NCBI RefSeq assembly: GCF_900601905.1
Contig: NZ_UWFA01000259.1
Location: 124,001-188,000 of the forward strand
DNA from: Pseudomonas viridiflava
GTDB lineage: Bacteria; Pseudomonadota; Gammaproteobacteria; Pseudomonadales; Pseudomonadaceae
Direction of reading: 5' to 3'
Length of the DNA stretch: 64,000 nt
This document shows positions 54,115-61,504 of the stretch, in pieces. The position numbers and the translations under genes were made by a program. The notes below the pieces were generated by a model that had not been told where the DNA came from, ran no database searches, and saw nothing but the letters and a program-made list of their open reading frames with translations. Each line of letters opens with the position of its first letter. Positions within the stretch are counted from its first letter, which is position 1.

Positions 54115-54324
54115 GTGAACACAGCAACACCTGAAATACAAAACACCCTCGAATAGTCCCTGCTCCACATTGACGAACTGCTCAGTTGTGCAGCAGCCAC
54201 CGCCTACGAAACCGGCGACAGCCTCAACGGCCCGAAACGTGACCTGGCGTTCTCAGTGGTGCATTTGATTGGCATGGCCAAGACCGAACTTGCGTGTTCG
54301 TTGGTGCGAGTGGAGTCCTGCTGA
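54115..54324 (+). pseudogene. DUF3077 family gene broken by an amber codon
   Basis: From GTG 54115 (GAGG at 54103-54106) the frame runs 69 codons to TGA at 54322, with one in-frame TAG at codon 14 (54154-54156). After it the product reads SLLHIDELLSCAAATAYETG and LAFSVVHLIGMAKTELACSL, clearly the DUF3077 family of small Pseudomonas proteins. A single C-to-T change (CAG to TAG) would explain it. The rest of the frame is intact, so the loss is recent, or a downstream start or suppression is used. Confidence 0.75.
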
Positions 54325-54493
54325 CACCTCGGATCCTGTGGGACCGGCTTCAGCCGGGAAGGGGCCGGCACATGCGCAGTATCTGTGTCGTCAGTAACAC
54401 CGCCCCCATCCATGCCCGTCTCAAGGGTTGAGACGGTCAGTGTCCTTGTGGGAGCCCTGCTGGCAAACCGGACAATAATGGCCCAGCAAAACA

Positions 54494-55000
54494 TCACTGC
54501 AGATAACGCTTCAACATCGCCCGCACGATGACTTTATGAGCCGGTGCCACAAACACCATATACAGCCGACCCAGCCAGTTATGGTTGTGCACAACGGTGG
54601 CAACCGTCAGATCGCAGCCTTGCGGCGTGTGCTGGCGATGAACCGATACCTGCACATTCAGGTGCTTGTCATTGTCCCCCATGATCACTTCGTCCTGCGC
54701 CAGATAGACGAGCGTAAAAATGCCGATCCGGTCACCGATGGCGTAAGCCTCAAGCGGTTTTTTTCGATTCGGGTCGGACATCGCGCCAAGGTTCTTCAAG
54801 CCCAGCAGTGAGACGAGCTTATTGCGGCAGCTCATCAGGAACTCGACCCATGCTGGCGTCGACCCCATGACTTGCATCGCGATTTTCAGCATGGGCTCAT
54901 GATTGGGTGGCACCGAGATTCTGTAGGCGTCGCAGAAGCTGGCGTCCCGGCTGGAAGGGTAGATTTCGCTGCCTGTAACCGGATCGGTAACGGTGATCAC
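54494..55000 (-). CDS. DUF2867 domain protein
   Basis: The 168-residue protein contains YRISVPPNHEPMLKIAMQVM, LGLKNLGAMSDP, and QDEVIMGDNDKHLNVQVSVH, matching DUF2867, often found alone or fused to an SDR. Its fold resembles lipid-binding START-like proteins, but the function is not known. The start overlaps the SDR stop by four bases, so both are made together; this recalls proteins in which the two domains are fused. Confidence 0.82.
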   Translation of the reverse strand: MITVTDPVTGSEIYPSSRDASFCDAYRISVPPNHEPMLKIAMQVMGSTPAWVEFLMSCRNKLVSLLGLKNLGAMSDPNRKKPLEAYAIGDRIGIFTLVYLAQDEVIMGDNDKHLNVQVSVHRQHTPQGCDLTVATVVHNHNWLGRLYMVFVAPAHKVIVRAMLKRYLQ

Positions 55001-55809
55001 AGGACTTTGTCCAGGCCAAAGCGCTGCTTGAGTTTGCCGTCCAGCAATTTTTTAGGCAGTAACCACGCCATCAAAGGTAAGACCCGCGAGCCATTACCCA
55101 GCCGCAACAGGCGCGGTGGTTCGGCTTGTTGCACGGCGCGCAGCAGGACGCGGGCGAAATCAACGGCCGGAGTGGGGTTGTCCTGTGAGGCTTTGGCCCT
55201 GGCACGAATGCCTTCACGCAACGGCCACCAAGGGGATTGTTCACTGATCAGCTGTTCGGCCTCATGGCTGGCGTTTTTTGCGAAGCTGGTTGCAATCGCG
55301 CCGGGCTGGACTTCCATAACCTGGATCGAAAACGGTGCCAACTCCAGGCGTAACGCCTCAGTCAACGCATGGACTGCCGCCTTGGACGCGCAGTAGGCCC
55401 CGGCAAACGGCGTGACTAACACCCCGGACACGCTGCCGATATTCACCACCAGACCTTTATTGCGCCGCAGTGCCGCAAACAACGCGCGGGTCACGCCTAC
55501 CACGGAAAACACGTTGGTCTCGAACTGACGCTGCATGGCCTCCACGCCACCATCAAGCAGCGGCCCCATGGCGCCGTAACCTGCGTTGTTGATCAACACA
55601 TCCAGACCTTCAAACCCGGCCGCCAACCGCTCCAGCGCCGGGCCGTCATTGACGTCCAGTTGCACGCCGATGAAGCCCGCAGCGTTCAATGCCGCTACGT
55701 CGTCAGCCTTGCGCGCCGTGGCCCAGACCTCATACCCCGCGCTTTTGAAAGCATCAGCCAAGGCGCGGCCAATGCCGGTGGAGCAACCGGTGATGAGGAC
55801 GTTGGGCAT
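54997..55809 (-). CDS. Short-chain dehydrogenase/reductase
   Basis: The 270-residue classical SDR has LITGCSTGIGRALADAFKSA, LINNAGYG, and the catalytic SVSGVLVTPFAGAYCASKAA (Ser, Tyr, Lys). Its order of motifs fits SDRs acting on retinol- or sterol-like and acyl substrates. The substrate is unknown. It is first in an operon with the DUF2867 gene. Confidence 0.87.
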   Translation of the reverse strand: MPNVLITGCSTGIGRALADAFKSAGYEVWATARKADDVAALNAAGFIGVQLDVNDGPALERLAAGFEGLDVLINNAGYGAMGPLLDGGVEAMQRQFETNVFSVVGVTRALFAALRRNKGLVVNIGSVSGVLVTPFAGAYCASKAAVHALTEALRLELAPFSIQVMEVQPGAIATSFAKNASHEAEQLISEQSPWWPLREGIRARAKASQDNPTPAVDFARVLLRAVQQAEPPRLLRLGNGSRVLPLMAWLLPKKLLDGKLKQRFGLDKVL

Positions 55810-55827
55810 GTCAATGTTCCTTATGGG

Positions 55828-56367
55828 TTAATCCGCGAAACTGCCTTGTACATGCTCAGCCCGAAATTCCAGAGTCTGCGGGCGATAGCCGGGGCGCAGG
55901 GTGGGCAGCGGCAAGCAATCCTGCCACTGGCTGCCCGCCTGCAGATCGCCGGGGCCACGGTAGCGTGGACCTGCGTAAGCATCATCGGTGAGGTTGACGG
56001 TGTCGCCAGGGGCATAAGCGGCAACACGCCAGCGCAGTTCACGTAGGGGGACTTTGTTGGTGTTGTCGATCAAAACCAGCAACGGCTTGCCAGCGGGGCA
56101 TTGGTCTGGAGCGTAGTCCATCCGCAAGCCTAGCCGCTCCAGTTGTCGGGTTTCCCGGCTGTCCTGCCAGATGACCACCATCGCCACAATCCCCAGGCCC
56201 GCCGCAGCCGCCAGGGAAACGGGCAAGGCTTTCGCCGGGTAACGCAGCAGCAGGACCAACCAGGTCAGGATAAGCAATGCGCCGAACAACATGAGTCGCG
56301 CCTCGTGAGCAGAGAAGAACGCATCGTACCGAAAGCGGGGTGGAGGGTGGTAATCGTGGTGAGCCAT
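55828..56367 (-). CDS. Hypothetical membrane protein with two helices
   Basis: From ATG 56367 the 179-residue product (MAHHDYHPPPRFRYDAFFSA) has two close hydrophobic segments (LMLFGALLILTWLVLLLRYP, VSLAAAAGLGIVAMVVIW) and a C-terminal beta-rich part (PLLVLIDNTNKVPLRELRWR). Similar Pseudomonas proteins have been called multidrug transporters without evidence. The start lacks a clear ribosome site; the longer frame from 56451 is unlikely. Confidence 0.72.
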   Translation of the reverse strand: MAHHDYHPPPRFRYDAFFSAHEARLMLFGALLILTWLVLLLRYPAKALPVSLAAAAGLGIVAMVVIWQDSRETRQLERLGLRMDYAPDQCPAGKPLLVLIDNTNKVPLRELRWRVAAYAPGDTVNLTDDAYAGPRYRGPGDLQAGSQWQDCLPLPTLRPGYRPQTLEFRAEHVQGSFAD

Positions 56368-56500
56368 GTTTCGGGAGCGATTGAGCTTGTCTGCGAACGA
56401 GTCACAACGCGCGCGATGCCCTGAGCCCGCGCAGATACCTGGGAGGGGCATCGACCAGATCGGATGGGCGCCCGGACAGGCAAGGCGCTCATCCTTTGAT

Positions 56501-56917
56501 TCAAGGCCTGGTGATGGTGATTTCCTTGGACCGACTGCCCACGGCCAGCTGGCCGCCGACCCAGAGATATGGCCAGATCACGACTTTTTCCCCCACAGTG
56601 AACTCTCTGTTGAGTCTGTCTCTGGTGATCAGATCTTCAGTGTCCTTGTGAGGTTTGTAGGGTAGCCGTTTATCCTCGATGTACGAAATCGGAAACATAG
56701 CACCTCTTATGAGGAACGCGACCCCTTCGAACTCATCCGCCATTTGCGGCAGTACGATCCTGAAGCGGTCGTTCGCTTTGTGAGCGGGTAACTCATGGGT
56801 AATCGACGCTTCCGGGATGTAGGGCGTGGTCGTGACGACCTGCTTACCCGCTCGCAATAAGGCTTCGAGGTCCTCAAAGGTGGGTGTTTGGGCTTGCCCC
56901 TTTTTATCCTTGCTCAT
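56501..56917 (-). CDS. Hypothetical protein (138 aa)
   Basis: The product begins MSKDKKGQAQTPTFEDLEAL, contains TPYIPEASITHELPAHKAND and a C-terminal beta-rich part (EKVVIWPYLWVGGQLAVGSR). AAGGAC lies seven bases before the ATG at 56917. No family, signal peptide or membrane helix is recognised. The gene is followed by the two-helix membrane protein gene on the same strand after 133 bases. Confidence 0.68.
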   Translation of the reverse strand: MSKDKKGQAQTPTFEDLEALLRAGKQVVTTTPYIPEASITHELPAHKANDRFRIVLPQMADEFEGVAFLIRGAMFPISYIEDKRLPYKPHKDTEDLITRDRLNREFTVGEKVVIWPYLWVGGQLAVGSRSKEITITRP

Positions 56918-57047
56918 TTCAGTAGTCCTTTTGTTTATCAATCCAATAACAAACCCCGATTGCCTGGTGATTTGTAAAATTCAGCCTAATCCCGTTCGGC
57001 ATGGCGCAGTACTGTCATAAATGACAGTCGCCGACAGATGGAACGCT

Positions 57048-57122
57048 GTGTAGGAGCTGCCGAAGGCTGCGAAGGCGGCTTTTCTGACACACCGCTATTC
57101 GCAGCCTTCGGCAGCTCTTACA
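57048..57122. repeat. REP inverted pair (GTAGGAGCTGCCGAAGGCTGCGA type)
   Basis: TGTAGGAGCTGCCGAAGGCT and inverted GCAGCCTTCGGCAGCTCTTA, just left of the first hairpin copy. It is the same type as the pair at 50352. Confidence 0.85.
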
Positions 57123-57136
57123 GGGAAGCGGTGTTT

Positions 57137-57199
57137 TTCAGGTAAAAAAAACCTCAACAACCTACTGCGGATGGGGAGACGTGAAAGGTTGTTGAGGTG
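57137..57199 (-). repeat. Terminator-like hairpin, direct-repeat copy 1
   Basis: Arms ACCTCAACAACCT (57151-57163) and AGGTTGTTGAGGT (57186-57198) pair over 13 bp around a 22-base loop, with eight A on the left (a T-run on the minus strand). The whole 63 bases are nearly the same as 59152-59215, including the loop ACTGCGGATGGGGA. No minus-strand gene ends directly here. Confidence 0.85.
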
Positions 57200-57213
57200 C
57201 TGGATCAGGTCGT

Positions 57214-57281
57214 CAGCGGGATACCCATTGGAAACTTCCAATAAACGATCAAGTCCCGCTGTAGCCTATTTCATACAGGCT
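57214..57281. other. Nested inverted repeats left of the orphan gene
   Basis: CAGCGGGA (57214-57221) pairs with TCCCGCTG (57254-57261); inside it lies ATTGGAAACTTCCAAT (57227-57242). Right after comes AGCCT (57263-57267) with AGGCT (57277-57281). They may be operators or an RNA leader. The rest of 57200-57370 shows no gene. Confidence 0.5.
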
Positions 57282-57338
57282 GATGAGAGTTATCGGTCGA
57301 AGTCTTCAGGTCAGCTAATTCGTCGATCTGCCGTTACA

Positions 57339-57365
57339 CCTCTCATGTAACCCTGGCATGAGAGG
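57339..57365 (+). promoter_or_regulatory. Perfect 9-bp hairpin covering the ribosome site of the orphan gene
   Basis: CCTCTCATG (57339-57347) and CATGAGAGG (57357-57365) pair perfectly around TAACCCTGG. The right arm contains the ribosome site GAGAGG, five bases before the ATG at 57371. Confidence 0.65.
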
Positions 57366-57370
57366 CCACT

Positions 57371-57958
57371 ATGAATCTGGATCTGATCGTCGATCAAAAT
57401 CATTCGTACAGACGCGCAGTTGAAATTGCTTACGAGAAAGCTAAGAAGAATGGCGGAGTGGATGAAGCAACTGCTCGGGAATGCGAATGGGTGCTCAGTG
57501 AACCGGAGCCCGATTATGTGTATCACGAGATAAAACTTGATAACGCACTGAGCTCGCATGAGGGCGGCTGCGTATCCTACGCATCACTGAATCCGCGGGA
57601 TGCTTACGAGCATCTAAAATTAAATGCACGTAGACGCGCGGCGGAGTGCGTAGCAGATCAAATGGATGATATCTGGAAAGACGTTAAAAAAACGACCGCG
57701 TGCGTTGAACCTGAATTGTTAGGCGAGCTAAGTTTCTCAATTGATGAAGAAGGCACCATTAGGCCGATAAACATCTCGCGTCCACTCGACGCGAAGTTGG
57801 AAAAACAGCTTTTCGAATTGCTGAACGAACATGCTGAATTCAAGAAAGCGGCAAAGGACTATGTCTGGATGTTGGCAGGGTTGGTGGAGCATACGATAGA
57901 CGGTTTATCAGTCCCATACGGTCGGCATTTCGTTGGCTCTGGTTTGCAACAAGGCTAA
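57371..57958 (+). CDS. Orphan hypothetical protein (195 aa) in the hairpin-flanked segment
   Basis: I do not recognise a family. The product begins MNLDLIVDQNHSYRRAVEIA, is acidic and largely helical, and has five cysteines (ECEW, GGCVS, AECV, TTACVEPE). No signal peptide or membrane helix is seen. Its codon use is more AT-rich than in the neighbours. The ribosome site GAGAGG lies inside a perfect hairpin. It is convergent with the secreted protein gene, with 30 bases between the two stops. Confidence 0.72.
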   Translation: MNLDLIVDQNHSYRRAVEIAYEKAKKNGGVDEATARECEWVLSEPEPDYVYHEIKLDNALSSHEGGCVSYASLNPRDAYEHLKLNARRRAAECVADQMDDIWKDVKKTTACVEPELLGELSFSIDEEGTIRPINISRPLDAKLEKQLFELLNEHAEFKKAAKDYVWMLAGLVEHTIDGLSVPYGRHFVGSGLQQG

Positions 57959-57988
57959 CCGCATGAAAATGCCGTTAGCCTTGCAATA

Positions 57989-58888
57989 TTAGCCGACGAT
58001 GTTCATTAAGCAAACTTGCGTGATAGGCACGGGGCTGCTGCCAGTGGCCGGGTTGCCTCGGACAGAAACGTGCCAATGGCCGGTGTTATAAGTGGCCCGC
58101 CATTTTGTGATGAAGTCAAATACCCCGGTAAAAGGGGGCGTCACGTGGCGCCCACTGCAGTCTGGGAAACTGACGTATTCGGCGATTCCCCCTGTGACGG
58201 TCACGCGCTGCGATTTCACAGTGTTAGAAGGATTTTGATCATCGACATTTATGACAAAATCGACAGTAGCCCCCTCTAGCAGATGACCCGTTGAGTCCCT
58301 GACATTAGTCGCCCACATGATTTGGTGCCTGAATGTTGATGTCCAGAAGTAGCTTCCGGTCGGAGGGCCTTCTGGTTCGATTCTGACATTGTGAGCGTAG
58401 GGGGCTGAACCGAAATCAATATGGAAGTGTTTATCTGGATGAATAGGCGCTCCTTCAGGATGAGAAATTCTGAGCTGAACCTTCTGGCCAGCGGTGAGTG
58501 AGTCCGTGGTAAGTGGTTCGAACTTAGGTACAGGTTGCCAGTTTCCTGTGATGTTATATTCGATGTTCCAATACGACCCTTCCGGCCCTCGCAGAACATC
58601 GTTGATCATTAACTTCTGTCCCCGCAGCGCGGTGAAGCTGTAGTACTTCACATCACTAGCGGTTGCCGGCTTGTCGTAGAGACTATTGACTCTGTCCGGC
58701 AATTCGGTGATTTGAATGTCGGTGGCTTCTGTAATCGCACCGTGACTTTTGCTTTCGGTGGTATTAGCCAGCTCGATGTTTTTTGGCTCACAATCTGGTG
58801 TCGCCAAGACGGTTGAGCTAATTAATCCACTGATTGCTAGAGACAGTGATGCGACAAGCATTGTTTTTTTAAGGGGCACGTTGTTCAT
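57989..58888 (-). CDS. Secreted hypothetical protein (299 aa)
   Basis: The product begins MNNVPLKKTMLVASLSLAIS with a clear signal peptide (cleavage near VLATPD), followed by a beta-rich secreted part (YYSFTALRGQKLMINDVLRG, LTAGQKVQLRISHPEG, VDFVINVDDQN) and three cysteines that could form disulfides (PDCEP, FPDCSG, TQVCLM). AAAGGAC lies before the ATG at 58888. No enzyme motif is visible; an Ig-like or carbohydrate-binding fold is a guess. It is less G+C-rich than the alginate genes to its right. Confidence 0.75.
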   Translation of the reverse strand: MNNVPLKKTMLVASLSLAISGLISSTVLATPDCEPKNIELANTTESKSHGAITEATDIQITELPDRVNSLYDKPATASDVKYYSFTALRGQKLMINDVLRGPEGSYWNIEYNITGNWQPVPKFEPLTTDSLTAGQKVQLRISHPEGAPIHPDKHFHIDFGSAPYAHNVRIEPEGPPTGSYFWTSTFRHQIMWATNVRDSTGHLLEGATVDFVINVDDQNPSNTVKSQRVTVTGGIAEYVSFPDCSGRHVTPPFTGVFDFITKWRATYNTGHWHVSVRGNPATGSSPVPITQVCLMNIVG

Positions 58889-59151
58889 TGAAGTCCTTTC
58901 AGATGTTCTTCTTCCACGATGGTAAGTACTCGGCGATATGCCCAGCATCCTTATGTGGTTTTAGTTGGTTTTTAAACTAATGAAAGGACGTAATCAGTTA
59001 ACCAGGTAGCGGTCAATTCCGAAGATGTAAGCAAAGGTTAGCGCGCCGCGTCCGTTGATAAGGGGGCACAGACGCGCACGACGCCAAGCTGCACCGTCAG
59101 ATTGAATTCCCTGGAGGCGACGTTTCAAAGGGCTGAGTTTGCCCATCAAAT

Positions 59152-59215
59152 TTCAGGCCAAAAAAAACCTCAACAACCTACTGCGGATGGGGATACGCAA
59201 AAGGTTGTTGAGGTG
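59152..59215 (-). terminator. Terminator of the alginate operon, direct-repeat copy 2
   Basis: Arms ACCTCAACAACCT (59167-59179) and AGGTTGTTGAGGT (59202-59214), 13 bp, with a T-run of eight on the minus strand, 27 bases after the algA stop. This is a good rho-independent terminator for algA. Copy 1 lies at 57137-57199. Confidence 0.88.
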
Positions 59216-59241
59216 TACTGCGCGGTGCAGCTAAAGGGTAA

Positions 59242-60693
59242 TCAACGAGCGATGGTTTGTGTTTTCACACCCGCTTCCAGCGCGCCGGAACGGCCGTAGA
59301 TGTCTTCGAAGCGCTCGATGTCGTCTTCGCCCAGGTAGCTGCCCGATTGCACTTCGATGATTTCCAATGGAATCTTGCCTGGGTTTTTCAGGCGATGGAC
59401 CGAAGCGATCGGGATGTAGGTGGACTGGTTTTCAGTCAGCAGGAACACATTTTCATCGCAGGTGACTTGGGCCGTGCCTGATACCACGATCCAGTGTTCT
59501 GCGCGGTGGTGGTGCATCTGCAGGGACAGGCTGGCACCCGGCTTGACCGAAATGCGCTTGACCTGGAAACGGCCGCCCATGTCCACTGAGTCGTAGGAGC
59601 CCCACGGACGATAGACTTCGAGGTGGTTCTGGGTTTCGCTGCGGCCCTGCTCATTGAGCGTGTTGACCATCTGCTTGACGCCCTGAACCTTGTCTTTGTG
59701 GGCAATCATCATGGCGTCTTTGGTTTCGACCACGACGATGTTGTCCAGGCCGATCACAGATACCAGCTTGCCGTTGCCGTGGATCATGCAGTTGCGGCTG
59801 TCTTGCAGGACCACGTCGCCTTTGGTGACGTTGCCGTTGCTGTCTTTTTGCTGCACAGCCCACAGCGAGGACCAGCAACCGACGTCGCTCCAGCCAGCGC
59901 TCAACGGCACAACGCAGGCGCGCTGGGTTTTTTCCATCACGGCGTAGTCGATGGAGTTGTCCGGGCAGCAGGCGAAGGTGGCTTCGTCGATGTCGATGGT
60001 GGTGCCATCGTTCTTGCTGCGTTCCAGGGTCATCATGCAGGTGTCATAGATGTCCGGATCGTGCTTTTTCAGCTCTTCGAGGAAGCGGCTGGCGCGGAAC
60101 AGGAACATGCCGCTATTCCAGAAGTAACCGCCTGCTTCAACGAACTCGGCCGCGCGTTTTTCGTCCGGTTTTTCGACGAATTGCGAGACCCGGCTGACGC
60201 CTTCGGGCAGCAGCGCGTCGGCGGTGGATTTGATGTAGCCGTAGCCGGTTTCCGGCTTGGTCGCTGGCACACCGAACAGCACCATTTCGCCACGCTCGGC
60301 GGCAACGGTTGCCAGGGCCAAGGCGCGTTGCAGGGCTTTCTGATCGTCGATCACGTGATCGGCGGGCAGCACCAGCATCAGCTCGTCATTGCCTTCACTG
60401 AGCAGCAGCATCGCGGTGATGGCGACGGCTGGCGCAGTGTTGCGGCCGAACGGTTCCATGATCACTGCCTGGGTATCCAGGTTCAGCGCCGCCAACTGTT
60501 CGTTGACGATGAAACGGTGGTCCTTGTTGCACACCACAATCGGGTCTTGCATGCCGTCGAACTTGAGGCGTTCGAGGGTCTGCTGAAAAAGGGTATGTTC
60601 ACCGGTGAGGGCCAGGAACTGTTTTGGGAATTGCTTACGCGAAAGCGGCCAGAGTCGTGAACCGCTACCGCCTGACAAGATCACTGGAATCAT
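59242..60693 (-). CDS. algA: Mannose-1-phosphate guanylyltransferase / mannose-6-phosphate isomerase
   Basis: The 483-residue bifunctional enzyme makes GDP-mannose for alginate. The N-terminal part has the nucleotidyltransferase motif GGSGSRLWPLSRKQFPKQ (residues 7-24) and the FVEKPDEKRA sugar site; the C-terminal cupin (MHHHRAEHWIVVSGTAQVTC) holds the metal of the isomerase. It is the last gene of the alginate operon and is followed by its terminator. Confidence 0.95.
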   Translation of the reverse strand: MIPVILSGGSGSRLWPLSRKQFPKQFLALTGEHTLFQQTLERLKFDGMQDPIVVCNKDHRFIVNEQLAALNLDTQAVIMEPFGRNTAPAVAITAMLLLSEGNDELMLVLPADHVIDDQKALQRALALATVAAERGEMVLFGVPATKPETGYGYIKSTADALLPEGVSRVSQFVEKPDEKRAAEFVEAGGYFWNSGMFLFRASRFLEELKKHDPDIYDTCMMTLERSKNDGTTIDIDEATFACCPDNSIDYAVMEKTQRACVVPLSAGWSDVGCWSSLWAVQQKDSNGNVTKGDVVLQDSRNCMIHGNGKLVSVIGLDNIVVVETKDAMMIAHKDKVQGVKQMVNTLNEQGRSETQNHLEVYRPWGSYDSVDMGGRFQVKRISVKPGASLSLQMHHHRAEHWIVVSGTAQVTCDENVFLLTENQSTYIPIASVHRLKNPGKIPLEIIEVQSGSYLGEDDIERFEDIYGRSGALEAGVKTQTIAR

Positions 60694-60806
60694 TTTGTTT
60701 CTCCAAGAGCATTTCGAAATGGGGCTGTACGTCGGTCTGTCGTTTCAGTCTTTTTCTTATTCCGTTTCAACCGCTGCGCCCGTGGGCGCAGCGACCGATT
60801 CAATAC

Positions 60807-61490
60807 TTAGCGGGTTGCAACCGGTGGCTTGACCCACACTGGCGACAGGCTGGTGCCGCTACCGGTGATGTACAGCACGGCCGCTTCGCCACGCTCCAGC
60901 GCAACCGGCTTGAGGTCAGTGACTTTCTTGTCGCCATCAAACAGGGCCAGGCTGACTTTCACCGGGTTGATTTCACGCTCGCCGGTGCCTTTGGCGGCGA
61001 CGGTCTTGACCACATCGGTCTTGCCGTCAGCGGTCTTCAGGGTCAGGGCCTTGTCGCTGAGGTTCTGCACGCGGACCAGAGACTTCTGTTTGTTCTTGAA
61101 CGGCGGCTCTTCAACCAGTTGCGGCTTGCCGCTGGCGTTGTTGACCAGGGTGTAATAGTGATCGCCCGCCAGTTTCACTGGCAGGGTCTGGCTGCCGAGC
61201 TTGGCGCTGTAGTCGCCCTGCGGCATGAAGCTGAACGCAGTGCTGCCTTGCGGAGCGACTTCGTTGAGGTTGGTGTTGCCCACGGTGGCGCTGATTTCTG
61301 TGCTGCTGGCGTTATAGACGCGCACGAAGGTCGAGCCCTTTGGTGCGGTCGGGCCGTACAGCGCCGAGTCACCGGCGAAGGCTTGCAGGGAAAACAGGCT
61401 GATGCCGGCGACGAGGGCGCAGGTTTTCAACAGGCCTTTTTTGCCGTTGCGGGTGGTTGGCAGCAGGTTCGAATGAGTTTGGAAGGTCAT
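60807..61490 (-). CDS. algF: Alginate O-acetylation protein AlgF
   Basis: The 227-residue periplasmic protein has a late signal peptide (LKTCALVAGISLFSLQAFAG, cleavage near AFAGD) and a beta-rich mature part (GSTFVRVYNASSTEISATVG, YTLVNNASGKPQLVEEPPFK). It acts with AlgI and AlgJ in acetylating alginate. It starts 14 bases after algJ. Confidence 0.94.
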   Translation of the reverse strand: MTFQTHSNLLPTTRNGKKGLLKTCALVAGISLFSLQAFAGDSALYGPTAPKGSTFVRVYNASSTEISATVGNTNLNEVAPQGSTAFSFMPQGDYSAKLGSQTLPVKLAGDHYYTLVNNASGKPQLVEEPPFKNKQKSLVRVQNLSDKALTLKTADGKTDVVKTVAAKGTGEREINPVKVSLALFDGDKKVTDLKPVALERGEAAVLYITGSGTSLSPVWVKPPVATR

Positions 61491-61504
61491 TTCGGGTAGT
61501 CCTC

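Noticed and set aside
54330..54465. Small REP-like pieces (GTGGGACCGGCTTCAGCCGGGA and GTGGGAGCCCTGCTGGC)
   Set aside because: Single, partial copies without inverted partners; not listed as elements.
57137..59215. Integron attC sites flanking the orphan genes
   Set aside because: The hairpins have CAAC/GTTG cores but not the full RYYYAAC and GTTRRRY boxes, lack extra-helical bases, carry a T-run, and enclose two convergent genes; terminators explain them better.
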